From contig NC_011295.1 in the NCBI RefSeq assembly GCF_000020945.1, positions 248,001 through 312,000 of the forward strand: a DNA stretch of 64,000 nucleotides, written 5' to 3'. This DNA is from Coprothermobacter proteolyticus DSM 5265. GTDB taxonomy: Bacteria; Coprothermobacterota; Coprothermobacteria; Coprothermobacterales; Coprothermobacteraceae. The translations under genes and the position numbers were made by a program. Each line of letters begins with the position of its first letter. The first letter of the stretch is position 1. Below are positions 17,816 through 25,560 of the stretch, piece after piece. The notes beneath the pieces were generated by a model that saw only the letters and a program-made list of their open reading frames with translations, searched no databases and was not told the origin of the DNA.

Positions 17816-17824
17816 ATTATATCA
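17816..17824 (-). promoter_or_regulatory. Extended -10 promoter of rpmB
   Basis: On the minus strand TGATATAAT is a perfect extended -10 element, about 40 bp before the rpmB start, with a normal ribosome-binding site in between. The identical nonamer is found upstream of pckA. Confidence 0.65.
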
Positions 17825-17899
17825 TGTGATTGAGATTCCTGCTTTGGTTCAAGCGAGATTTTGTCGCATGTTAAAATAACAGCCAGGTGGTGGTAAACA

Positions 17900-18226
17900 T
17901 TGAAAATAAGAATAAAGGCAAAAGCAATAGCTCAATACTTGTCTAAGGTTATAAAGAGTTGCTACGGGATCACGTCTGTCCCGAAATCTTCGCTGAAAGA
18001 CTATGCCAGTGGTCTGGTGGGGTTATATGCGTACGATGAAGGCGTCTTGGTTCGCATAAAGGATAATGTGGTTTATGCCACTGTGCATGTGGTAGTGGAT
18101 CCGCTTAGCCCCATAGCAGCGATTGTGAAGAACCTAAGAGAATCCTTGGATTATGCTTTCAAGAAGCTGTTAATAAAAGACTATGAAGTTGACGTGAAAA
18201 TACACGTCGCCAAAGAGAGGGCTTAA
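17900..18226 (+). CDS. Asp23/Gls24 family protein (YloU-like)
   Basis: A 108-residue protein starting at TTG 17900 after CAGGTGGTGG. It carries the Asp23/DUF322 features: alternating beta-strands VLVRIKDNVVYATVHVVVD, the P-hinge, then a C-terminal helix and VDVKIHV strand. The same family precedes the fatty-acid kinase gene in Bacillus (yloU-yloV). Its molecular role is unclear; family members take part in envelope stress or membrane scaffolding. A -10-like TAAAAT lies at 17872-17877. The stop is 2 bp before fakA. Confidence 0.82.
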   Translation: MKIRIKAKAIAQYLSKVIKSCYGITSVPKSSLKDYASGLVGLYAYDEGVLVRIKDNVVYATVHVVVDPLSPIAAIVKNLRESLDYAFKKLLIKDYEVDVKIHVAKERA

Positions 18227-18230
18227 CGTA

Positions 18231-19808
18231 ATGAAAGATCATCTTACTGTGAGGGAGTTTATTTCTGCTTTTGATAGTGGCTACAGTCTGGTTAAGCAGT
18301 TGCAGGACGACATAAACGCGCTAAATGTGTACCCTGTGCCAGACGGTGATACGGGGATCAACATGTCCTTGACTTTGGAAAGTGTCGTAAATGAAATCAG
18401 GAAAATGGAAGAGGCAGACTTCTCTGAAGTGGGGCACGCACTTATAAAAGCTTCTTTGTCCGGAGCACGTGGTAATTCTGGTGTCATTCTTTCGCAAATA
18501 CTTAAGGGTTTCGGCAGGGTTTTACAATCCACAGATGGCAGGCGGCTCACCTTATCAAATTTCCTCCTAGCTATTGTGGAAGGTAAGAAAACTTCATACC
18601 ATGCTGTCATAAAACCCGTTGAGGGAACCATCCTTACGGTCATAAGGAAGATTTCTGAACGTATTGAGACAAAAACTTATCAGTCTTTCGAAGAAGCTTT
18701 GCACGACGTAGTTGAGGTGGGCTGGCAAACCGTATTGGAGACGCCAGAGATGTTAGATGTTTTAAAGAAAGCCGACGTAGTTGATGCTGGCGGATATGGT
18801 CTTTATGTGTTCTTTGAGGGTTTTAGAGCAGCTGTGGCTGGAGAAACTCCTAAACCTCACCGAGTAACTCAGAGAGTGTCAGAAACGTTTATTAGTGAAA
18901 GTGGTTATGGAGAGTATAAGTTCTGCACAGAAGCTTATTTCAAGTCTGACAATATGGATTTTGAGTACGCTAAAAACTTTTTGTCCTCTCAAGGTGATTC
19001 CATTGTTCTTGGACAAGAAGGCGGATTGTGGCACTTTCATGTTCACACTAACGAGCCTTTCTTAGTTTTGCAGGAGATGGGCAAGTTCGGAGAGCTCATA
19101 CAGGTAAAGATTGACAATATGGCGGCCCAAGTGGAAGGCAGATTCCAAGTAGAGGAAAAGCCTTTTGCAGTGGTAGCTGTGGCTCCCTCACCTAAATGGG
19201 CTGAGTTGTTTCGTTCCATAAAGGTGGATTTTGTGGTGATGGGTGGTCAGACCATGAACCCTTCAGTGGGACAAATACTCGATGGGGTTAAACATGTTCA
19301 CAGCAACAAAGTCTACATTTTGCCCAATAATCCAAACATCATTTTGTCGGCAGAGCAGGTAAGAGAATTAACAGATAAAGAGGTTGTTGTCATTCCAACG
19401 AAGAATCCTGCACAGGCTGCAGTTGGGCTTTCCTTGTATTTCGGGGTTGAGGATCCGTTGGATGTATTCTTTAAACAGATCCTCGATCATACGAATTTTA
19501 TCGAGCTTACTAGAGCCACAAAAGATTCGCACGTAGATGGGCTTGACGTCAAAGCTGGAGACTGGCTCGTCCTCTGGGATGATCAGTTGAAAGCAGCTTG
19601 CAGCAGATGGGATTGTGTACTTGAAACACTGCAGGAGCTGACCAAGAACTCTGGCTACACCATTGCCAGCATTTTCAAAGGCTTGGATGCGAAAGAGCAA
19701 GAGACCCAAACCATGAAAGAGCTTTTTGCATCACTAGGCATGGAAGTTGAAGAATACGACATGGATCAGCCTTTTTATCCTTATTGGGTGCTGGTAGAGA
19801 AAAGTTGA
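18231..19808 (+). CDS. fakA: Fatty acid kinase, ATP-binding subunit FakA (YloV, DAK2 domain)
   Basis: A 525-residue kinase. The N-terminal DhaL/DAK2 domain (about residues 1-205) has PVPDGDTGINMSLTL, whose aspartates bind Mg-ATP, SGARGNSGVILSQI, and DAGGYGLYVFFEG. The remainder is the FakA middle and C-terminal domain (VLPNN, IPTKN). FakA phosphorylates fatty acids bound to a FakB/DegV protein so that they enter phospholipid synthesis; no FakB gene is seen here. Gene order Asp23-fakA-recG is classical. Its TGA overlaps the probable recG TTG. Confidence 0.93.
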   Translation: MKDHLTVREFISAFDSGYSLVKQLQDDINALNVYPVPDGDTGINMSLTLESVVNEIRKMEEADFSEVGHALIKASLSGARGNSGVILSQILKGFGRVLQSTDGRRLTLSNFLLAIVEGKKTSYHAVIKPVEGTILTVIRKISERIETKTYQSFEEALHDVVEVGWQTVLETPEMLDVLKKADVVDAGGYGLYVFFEGFRAAVAGETPKPHRVTQRVSETFISESGYGEYKFCTEAYFKSDNMDFEYAKNFLSSQGDSIVLGQEGGLWHFHVHTNEPFLVLQEMGKFGELIQVKIDNMAAQVEGRFQVEEKPFAVVAVAPSPKWAELFRSIKVDFVVMGGQTMNPSVGQILDGVKHVHSNKVYILPNNPNIILSAEQVRELTDKEVVVIPTKNPAQAAVGLSLYFGVEDPLDVFFKQILDHTNFIELTRATKDSHVDGLDVKAGDWLVLWDDQLKAACSRWDCVLETLQELTKNSGYTIASIFKGLDAKEQETQTMKELFASLGMEVEEYDMDQPFYPYWVLVEKS

Positions 19809-22186
19809 AAAGTGAATTACAGAACAAGCTCTCTTTGGCTCTAAAACGTGAAGTGGACAGCAAGTTTGCTGTTACGCAAACCGAAGACGAATGGTTCCAC
19901 TATGTGGTAGTGGAATATCTCAGTGAGCTAAGAAAGTCTGTGAACACACCTCTTGAGCTTGTCCAAATAGACGAGCTTATTGCGGAGTTTAACCGTTACC
20001 CCTTACTCCCTCTATCGGAGCGAAAGAAACTTTGTCAGCATTTAGTCGGCCTTGTGAAAAAGCACTCCAAAGAAGCTGATGAAGGGGGCGCAGGCGTTCA
20101 ACAGCGTCCATATGAACCAGCTGAACTTTGGGAAGAGCCTGTGAGCAAGTTAAAGGGGGTTGGCAGCAAAGTAGGAGCTTCTTTGGAAAAACTTGACGTA
20201 ACTACCGTTTGGGACCTTATCCATTATGTGCCCATGAGGTTCGTAGATAGAAGCAAGATACTTAAAGTAAAGCAGCTTCGGACGGGTATTGATGCCACGG
20301 TGTTAGGGACAGTGGTGGATGTGAAGTTGCAAAAGACATATCGTGGATACAGATTGCTCACTGTGACCTTGCAAGATGACACAGGCAGGGTTGACTTGGT
20401 TTTCTTCAATCAAGAGTTCTTAGCTAGGAAATTCCGCCGAGGTCAACTTGTAATGGTTACTGGTAAAGTTGAATCAAATCATGGACGCTTGCAGCTAACA
20501 AATCTTCGCTCTGATTCCTTTGAGGTTTTGGAGCCTGGGAAAGAAATACTGCCCATGATTCCTGTCTACAGAGCTGGAGCAGGAACTACGACTAACACAA
20601 TAAGGAAGGTAATCTTCAACGCCCTAGATCAGTATTCGCACAAAGTACCTGAGATTTTTCCATATTGGCAAGAAAAAGGTTTTTTAAGTTACCCTGATGC
20701 AGTTGAAAAACTGCATCGTCCTGAAAATCAGGCGCAGTTTGAAAAGGCACGTTCTGAAATTGCCTACAGAGAGATTTTTGTACTCCAGGTGCTCCTCGCA
20801 TTAAGGAAAAAAGTCATAGGTCAAGCACAGGGTATCAGTTTTAGGGTGGAACGAGATTGGATCGAAGAACTAGAGAGAAAGCTACCTTTCACTCTGACGA
20901 ATGCTCAAAAACGTGTGATTTTAGAAATACTAAATGACATGCAAAAAAGTAAGCCCATGAATAGGCTCCTGCAAGGCGACGTAGGTTCTGGAAAGACCGT
21001 GGTTGCCATGTTTGCCATGTTTGTGGCAGCAAAGAATGGCAAACAGTCGGCTGTCATGGTACCCACGGAAGTGCTGGCTTTTCAGCACTACATGGTGTTT
21101 TCTCAGTGGGCTGAACAGTTTGGGCTAAGAGTTGGGCTTTTGGTTGGTTCACTATCTGCATCAGAAAAGAGTAAGGTGAAGCGTTACCTTAAGTCAGGTC
21201 AACTGGACATCGTGGTGGGTACCCATGCGCTCATTCAGGAAGATACAAGTTTTAAGGACTTAGGACTGGTGATTATTGACGAGCAACACCGCTTTGGAGT
21301 TTATCAACGAGCTGCACTGATTAGCATGGATAAAAGCAAACAGCCTGACGTACTAGTGATGAGTGCCACCCCCATACCCAGGACTTTGGTGCTTACTTAC
21401 TACGGTGACTTGGATGTGTCGGTGATTGACGAACTTCCTCCCAATAGGAAGCCAGTCAAAACCTTTTGGGTTTCAGAAAAGAGGCGTAGTTCCGTTTATG
21501 AAGCTGTGAAGCGTGAGCTTGATGAAGGTCGTCAAGCTTACGTAGTAGCCCCTCTCATTGAGGAGTCAGAATCCATCGAGGCAGCGGCAGCTACCAGCCT
21601 CTATGAAGAACTGTGCAGTACTTTCCTGAAGGATTACAAAGTGGGGCTTTTGCACGGAAAAATGAACAAAGAAGAAAAGAAAAACGTCATGGATGAATTT
21701 AGGAAAGGTTCATTGCAGGTTCTTGTTTCTACCACTGTGATTGAAGTAGGTGTGGATGTGCCAAATGCCACTGTCATGGTTATTGAGGGCGCTGATCGCT
21801 TCGGGCTTTCACAACTACATCAACTCAGGGGTAGGGTGGTACGAAGTTCTTATCAAGCTTACTGCTATTTAATAGCAAATGCGAAGACGCAGGAGGCTGT
21901 TGAACGTTTGGAATCCATGGTCAAATACAGTGACGGTTTTGCCCTTGCTGAGAAGGATTTGCTTCTTAGAGGACCTGGTGAACTCATGGGGGAGCGTCAA
22001 CACGGTTTTTCCGGTATGCGTGTGGCTGATCTTATAAAAGACATGAAAATGCTGGAACCGGCTCGTCAAGATGCTGAACGTTTAGTAAGTGAAGATCCAA
22101 ATTTGGAACGACCTAGTTCCAGTTTCCTAAGACGTTACCTCCTTAAGGAGTTTGGTGACGCCAGTTTCCTTCTGGGTGTGGCTTGA
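19805..22186 (+). CDS. recG: ATP-dependent DNA helicase RecG
   Basis: About 793 residues. RecG remodels stalled forks and Holliday junctions. After a variable N-terminus comes a helix-hairpin-helix-like SKLKGVGSKVGASLEKL, a wedge/OB domain (TVLGTVVDVKLQKTYRGY), then the helicase domains: Walker A LLQGDVGSGKTVVA, the diagnostic IIDEQHRFGVYQR, SATPIPRT, STTVIEVGVDVPNA and QLRGRVVR. The end EFGDASFLLGVA is family-typical. I choose TTG 19805, which forms TTGA with the fakA stop; TTG 19784 is also in frame. Neither has a strong ribosome-binding site. Confidence 0.95.
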   Translation: MKSELQNKLSLALKREVDSKFAVTQTEDEWFHYVVVEYLSELRKSVNTPLELVQIDELIAEFNRYPLLPLSERKKLCQHLVGLVKKHSKEADEGGAGVQQRPYEPAELWEEPVSKLKGVGSKVGASLEKLDVTTVWDLIHYVPMRFVDRSKILKVKQLRTGIDATVLGTVVDVKLQKTYRGYRLLTVTLQDDTGRVDLVFFNQEFLARKFRRGQLVMVTGKVESNHGRLQLTNLRSDSFEVLEPGKEILPMIPVYRAGAGTTTNTIRKVIFNALDQYSHKVPEIFPYWQEKGFLSYPDAVEKLHRPENQAQFEKARSEIAYREIFVLQVLLALRKKVIGQAQGISFRVERDWIEELERKLPFTLTNAQKRVILEILNDMQKSKPMNRLLQGDVGSGKTVVAMFAMFVAAKNGKQSAVMVPTEVLAFQHYMVFSQWAEQFGLRVGLLVGSLSASEKSKVKRYLKSGQLDIVVGTHALIQEDTSFKDLGLVIIDEQHRFGVYQRAALISMDKSKQPDVLVMSATPIPRTLVLTYYGDLDVSVIDELPPNRKPVKTFWVSEKRRSSVYEAVKRELDEGRQAYVVAPLIEESESIEAAAATSLYEELCSTFLKDYKVGLLHGKMNKEEKKNVMDEFRKGSLQVLVSTTVIEVGVDVPNATVMVIEGADRFGLSQLHQLRGRVVRSSYQAYCYLIANAKTQEAVERLESMVKYSDGFALAEKDLLLRGPGELMGERQHGFSGMRVADLIKDMKMLEPARQDAERLVSEDPNLERPSSSFLRRYLLKEFGDASFLLGVA

Positions 22187-22190
22187 GAAG

Positions 22191-23138
22191 ATGGTAGAAG
22201 AGGAAAGTCGACGGCTTCATCTTAACGAAATGCAACTTCCTTTGCCACCAGCGTTGTTCGAAGGTTTGGATTTGGATTGTGTTAGATTCTATCCTCCTGA
22301 AGAGCTTGAAGAACAACTGCGCTTACAGATTGCCGACTACGCAGGTGTGGATCCCTCTTTCGTTTTTATTTATTCTGGCATTGATGGTCTTATCGAGCTC
22401 ATGTACAAGGTGTTTTGGGACAGAGCTTTTCTCATACATGATCCTGCTTACTACGTCTATGAGCATGAAGCATTAAGGCAGGGAATATCTTTATCTAAGG
22501 TGAAACTTAGATTCTCTAAGTTGCCTAGCGACTTTTCAGTGCAAGCTCAGGGAAAAGTGACCGTGGTGGTGAATCCCAATAACCCAACTGGAAACATACT
22601 AATGGATGAAACCTTGGCTGAGAAACTTCTTTCAAATGTTGAACTGTTGGTAGTTGATGAAGCATACTATGAATTTTCAGGTGTCACCTTTGCTCCCTTG
22701 CTTGAGAAATGGCCGAACTTGGCCATTTTCCGTACCTTTTCCAAGGCTTTTGGTCTAGCTGGTGCCAGGGTTGCCTACATGTTGGCGCATCCAAAAACTG
22801 TTGGCCTTTTTTCACAGTACTCAGAGGTTTACAGAGTTTCCACTCTTTCACTAATGCTGGCTAAAAATGCTTTAGCAGATACGAGCTATGTAACTGAGTA
22901 TGTGCAAGTAGTAAAAACGCAGATGGAGCGTTTAATAAATGCCCTGAGCACTCTTCATATCAGTTCAAGACCCAGTGTCTGCAACTTCATTTTGGTGGAC
23001 AAGGACTTTGCTGAATTCTTGGTTTCAAAAGGTTTTAAAATAAAGTTCTTTGAAAAGTGGGGCAGGCTGACAGTGCCAAGCCCAAGCGTTACGGAAGAGG
23101 TGATTGCTCTTGCTGAAAATTACAGGCGGCTCACTTAA
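22191..23138 (+). CDS. Class I/II PLP aminotransferase, histidinol-phosphate-aminotransferase-like
   Basis: About 315 residues. Fold-type I motifs are visible: VNPNNPTGN (aspartate/Asn contacts), VVDEAYYEF (PLP Asp and Tyr), and RTFSKAFGLAGARVAYM, in which the Lys of SKAF forms the internal aldimine. Overall it resembles HisC or CobD-type enzymes, but no histidine or cobalamin gene is nearby, so the substrate is open. It is slightly shorter than typical HisC (about 350). ATG 22191 lies 4 bp after the recG stop; the frame is open to TTG 22152. It overlaps rsmD at its end. Confidence 0.82.
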   Translation: MVEEESRRLHLNEMQLPLPPALFEGLDLDCVRFYPPEELEEQLRLQIADYAGVDPSFVFIYSGIDGLIELMYKVFWDRAFLIHDPAYYVYEHEALRQGISLSKVKLRFSKLPSDFSVQAQGKVTVVVNPNNPTGNILMDETLAEKLLSNVELLVVDEAYYEFSGVTFAPLLEKWPNLAIFRTFSKAFGLAGARVAYMLAHPKTVGLFSQYSEVYRVSTLSLMLAKNALADTSYVTEYVQVVKTQMERLINALSTLHISSRPSVCNFILVDKDFAEFLVSKGFKIKFFEKWGRLTVPSPSVTEEVIALAENYRRLT

Positions 23139-23631
23139 GAATTTATCCATGAACCCACCTGATGTGCCTGCTCTAAGGCCTCTTCCGCAAAGAGAACGGC
23201 TTGCCCTTTTTTCCATGTTGGGAAATGTGGAAGGAAGCCGCGTCGTAGACCTTTATGCTGGTTCAGGCATTGTCGCTTTCGAGTTCTTGTCCAGGGGAGC
23301 AGTAGAGGCTGTTGGCGTTGAAAACAATAGAAAACTGTGCCAGTTTATGCGAACACAGGCTAAAAAATGGAACGTGAATTTGAAAGTGGTTTGTGAGGAT
23401 GTGTTTCGTTTTCTTAGGCGTCCCCTAGAAGCCGATTATTTATTTATGGGACCTCCAAACCACAAAGGCCTTGTAACAAAGACACTGGATGCGCTTAGCG
23501 CTATTGAGTTCACAGGCATTGTCATTATTCAGCACTCCTCCCGAGAGCCATTGCCACCGAGCGTAAAGGTGCTTAGGTCTACTGGTAAAGATGAAAGTGT
23601 AGTCGATATTGTTAAGTTAATTTTAGATTAG
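23110..23631 (+). CDS. rsmD: 16S rRNA (guanine-N2)-methyltransferase RsmD-like
   Basis: About 173 residues starting at TTG 23110, 6 nt after AGAGGTGA. The N-terminus LKITGGSLK matches RsmD's R-I-I-G-G start, and ALRPLPQRERLALFSML corresponds to the TRPT..VREALFNIL segment. The SAM-binding motif is VVDLYAGSGIVAFEFLSRGA, with VEN as the acidic strand end. The catalytic (D/N)PPY motif is changed to GPPN, so activity is uncertain. RsmD methylates G966 of 16S rRNA. It overlaps the aminotransferase by 29 bp, which suggests co-transcription from recG. Confidence 0.82.
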   Translation: MLKITGGSLKNLSMNPPDVPALRPLPQRERLALFSMLGNVEGSRVVDLYAGSGIVAFEFLSRGAVEAVGVENNRKLCQFMRTQAKKWNVNLKVVCEDVFRFLRRPLEADYLFMGPPNHKGLVTKTLDALSAIEFTGIVIIQHSSREPLPPSVKVLRSTGKDESVVDIVKLILD

Positions 23632-23634
23632 CGG

Positions 23635-23640
23635 TATAAT
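23635..23640 (+). promoter_or_regulatory. -10 element upstream of the Mth938-like gene
   Basis: TATAAT at 23635-23640, starting 4 bp after the rsmD stop and followed by an A/T-rich start region and a GGGGGTGA ribosome-binding site. The -35 match is weak. Confidence 0.45.
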
Positions 23641-23663
23641 TGTTTTACAAAGGGGGTGAGGAG

Positions 23664-24005
23664 TTGGTTAGCGAAGGTTTGGCTTTTGGGGAAATCGTTA
23701 TCCAAGGCAAGTCTTATCGAGACGATGTGTTCCTTGGATATGGCGAGCCGCAACCTTGGCAAAGAATAGAACCCCATCAAGTGGTATTGGAGGATGTACA
23801 GGAGCTAATTCCTTCTGATGTTTGCTATGTAGTTTTCGGAACAGGTTTCACTGGGCGTATGGTAGTTTCGCCTGTTGTGGCAGAGCACCTCCACAAGAAA
23901 GGTATAGCTTGTGTGGAGCAGAAAACGCCACAGGCTTTGGAGACTTACGAGAAGCTCCTAAGCAAAGGCGAAAAAGCTGTGGCGTTTCTGCATTTGGGCT
24001 GCTAA
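23664..24005 (+). CDS. Mth938-like / DUF498 family protein
   Basis: A 113-residue protein with TTG 23664 behind GGGGGTGA. Family landmarks are FGEIVIQGKSYRDDVFL at the start, a VVFGTGFTGRMVVSP strand-turn, and the C-terminal EKAVAFLHLGC. Mth938 domains (related to mitochondrial NDUFAF3) have no settled function in bacteria. The gene is convergent with pckA and 24 bp from its end; no terminator hairpin is evident in the gap. Confidence 0.8.
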   Translation: MVSEGLAFGEIVIQGKSYRDDVFLGYGEPQPWQRIEPHQVVLEDVQELIPSDVCYVVFGTGFTGRMVVSPVVAEHLHKKGIACVEQKTPQALETYEKLLSKGEKAVAFLHLGC

Positions 24006-24029
24006 ACGTCTAACAACTGCCAGTGCTAA

Positions 24030-25502
24030 TTAAATAGATTCCTTTATCTGGTCATAAAGATCAGGGAACTGTTGCAAATGTTTTCTTCGGTCGTTTCTGA
24101 GTGCTTCCATCATGTTCTTGTATTCTTCTTTACCATAGATCTTATAAGGGTCAAATTGTGAAAGGTCTAAACCAGGTACTTCTACAGGAATTTCGTATCC
24201 CAGATCTTCGTTGTATTGCCACTTTATGGTACCTCTGGCTATGTTTTCCACTATTTTAAGTGTGACTTCAGGTGTAATCTTTATTCCGTCCAATCCACCA
24301 ATTTTACCTGTGTTCACAATGTACACATCAATGGGATGGTTGCTTAGTATTTCGTAAAGCCTGTTCCCACTTTTTTCTGGTTTGTTTATGATAAATGGGT
24401 CGAAACCTACCACACGAGTCGTCTCGCCCACACGTGTGGGGTCATCGGCGCTAGTAATAGTACTCTCACCGAGCATGAAGAAAGCGGCAGCCTGTGCCGG
24501 ACCTGTGAGTTTACCTACAGGCGGAATATCATAGCGCCTTGTGTTAAATAGGAAGAAATTTACTTGCGGAAGATCGATGCGGTCGCTGGTGTTAGGAATA
24601 CGCCTTCGGTTTATCACAGCCCGGCCGTTGGTACTTATGCTCATGTTGTCAAAATCTATTTCCCCTTCAGGAGAGACATACACGTTCTCAAGTATGGCAT
24701 CTTCAGCTAAACAGGCATCTTGAAGTTCTGGTGTGGAGCTTACTGAATCTGTTTTCACATAAAAGTTCTTTTCAGTGCCGTAGGAATTTCCTTTTGTGGT
24801 GAGCATGTTAATGTCGTCTTGCAGTATTTCTACGCCCTCCGGTGCCACCAAATTGTGGCTGTTTACGCTTATGGTAGTTTTACCGGTACCTGACAAACCG
24901 AAAATTAAGGCACCTCTTTCAGTAAGTTGTCCTTGGGCATTCTTGACTCGGTATATTTTGCTACCTGCATGTAGCCCAATGCCGCCCCGTTCTTCGCGCA
25001 TTATGTGCATTGCCATTCTCAAACCAGCCATCTTCGATTCTCCATAGTAATCTGAACCAAGAATCATGGTGAAGTGCAAATTAGGGAACACCAATATGCG
25101 TCTGTCAGGCCAATCAGGGAATGCAGCAATGTAAATGTCAGGATCTTTTTGCCCCACTGGGTCAAAGTTATTATGAGTCATCATAAAGGCAAGGCGTGCG
25201 TATTCCGATGGCACAATATAAAGCTGTCTGAATAAGTTTTCCGGTGACTGCCCAATGTTTCTTTCCACTTTTATCCATTTTCTGGATTGGTAGTGCTGGA
25301 AAACCTCTTGAAATAAAGTCTCCAAGTCAGGCGTAATCTCATAGTGATACTCGGTAAACTTGGCACTCCTGGACTTGATTTTCGAGTGATACACCGGGAT
25401 ACCATAACGATTTGGAATTTCATCCTTCTTAGCCATCTGCCGAAGATCAGAAAGCTCAGGGTTCTCCATAAATGAAAAATCGGTAAAGAACTTTTCCCAC
25501 AT
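24030..25502 (-). CDS. pckA: Phosphoenolpyruvate carboxykinase, ATP-type (divergent)
   Basis: A 490-residue cytosolic enzyme that interconverts oxaloacetate and phosphoenolpyruvate with ATP. P-loop GLSGTGKTT is at 202-210, and the metal/phosphate Asp pair is D229-D230 in LQDDIN. LGSDYYGESKMAGLRMAMH, ERGGIGLHAG and GETTRVVGFDP are also typical of the wider family. It is shorter than usual ATP-PEPCK (about 520-540), and the region after DD differs from the common DEHGW form, so it is a divergent branch. AATAGGAGG lies directly before the ATG. A promoter with overlapping palindrome sits just upstream, so transcription is probably regulated. Confidence 0.88.
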   Translation of the reverse strand: MWEKFFTDFSFMENPELSDLRQMAKKDEIPNRYGIPVYHSKIKSRSAKFTEYHYEITPDLETLFQEVFQHYQSRKWIKVERNIGQSPENLFRQLYIVPSEYARLAFMMTHNNFDPVGQKDPDIYIAAFPDWPDRRILVFPNLHFTMILGSDYYGESKMAGLRMAMHIMREERGGIGLHAGSKIYRVKNAQGQLTERGALIFGLSGTGKTTISVNSHNLVAPEGVEILQDDINMLTTKGNSYGTEKNFYVKTDSVSSTPELQDACLAEDAILENVYVSPEGEIDFDNMSISTNGRAVINRRRIPNTSDRIDLPQVNFFLFNTRRYDIPPVGKLTGPAQAAAFFMLGESTITSADDPTRVGETTRVVGFDPFIINKPEKSGNRLYEILSNHPIDVYIVNTGKIGGLDGIKITPEVTLKIVENIARGTIKWQYNEDLGYEIPVEVPGLDLSQFDPYKIYGKEEYKNMMEALRNDRRKHLQQFPDLYDQIKESI

Positions 25503-25518
25503 GGCGCAGCCTCCTATT

Positions 25519-25549
25519 AAGTAAAAGTTAATACCTTAACCTTTACTTT
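25519..25549. promoter_or_regulatory. Palindromic operator candidate at the pckA transcription start
   Basis: AAGTAAAAGTTAA (25519-25531) and TTAACCTTTACTT (25537-25549) form 13-bp arms with one mismatch around 5 bp. It begins about 2 bp downstream of the -10 box, so it covers the predicted start site and most of the leader. No T tract follows on the minus strand, so it is unlikely to be a terminator. Probably a repressor site. Confidence 0.6.
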
Positions 25550-25551
25550 AC

Positions 25552-25560
25552 ATTATATCA
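25552..25560 (-). promoter_or_regulatory. Extended -10 promoter of pckA
   Basis: TGATATAAT on the minus strand is a perfect extended -10 element, identical to that of rpmB. It overlaps the stop codon of the upstream isomerase-like gene. No good -35 is visible, as expected for extended -10 promoters. Confidence 0.65.

Noticed and set aside
25519-25549. Reading the pckA palindrome as a terminator of the isomerase-like gene
   Set aside because: No T tract follows on the minus strand and a perfect extended -10 box lies just upstream, so an operator or leader element fits better.
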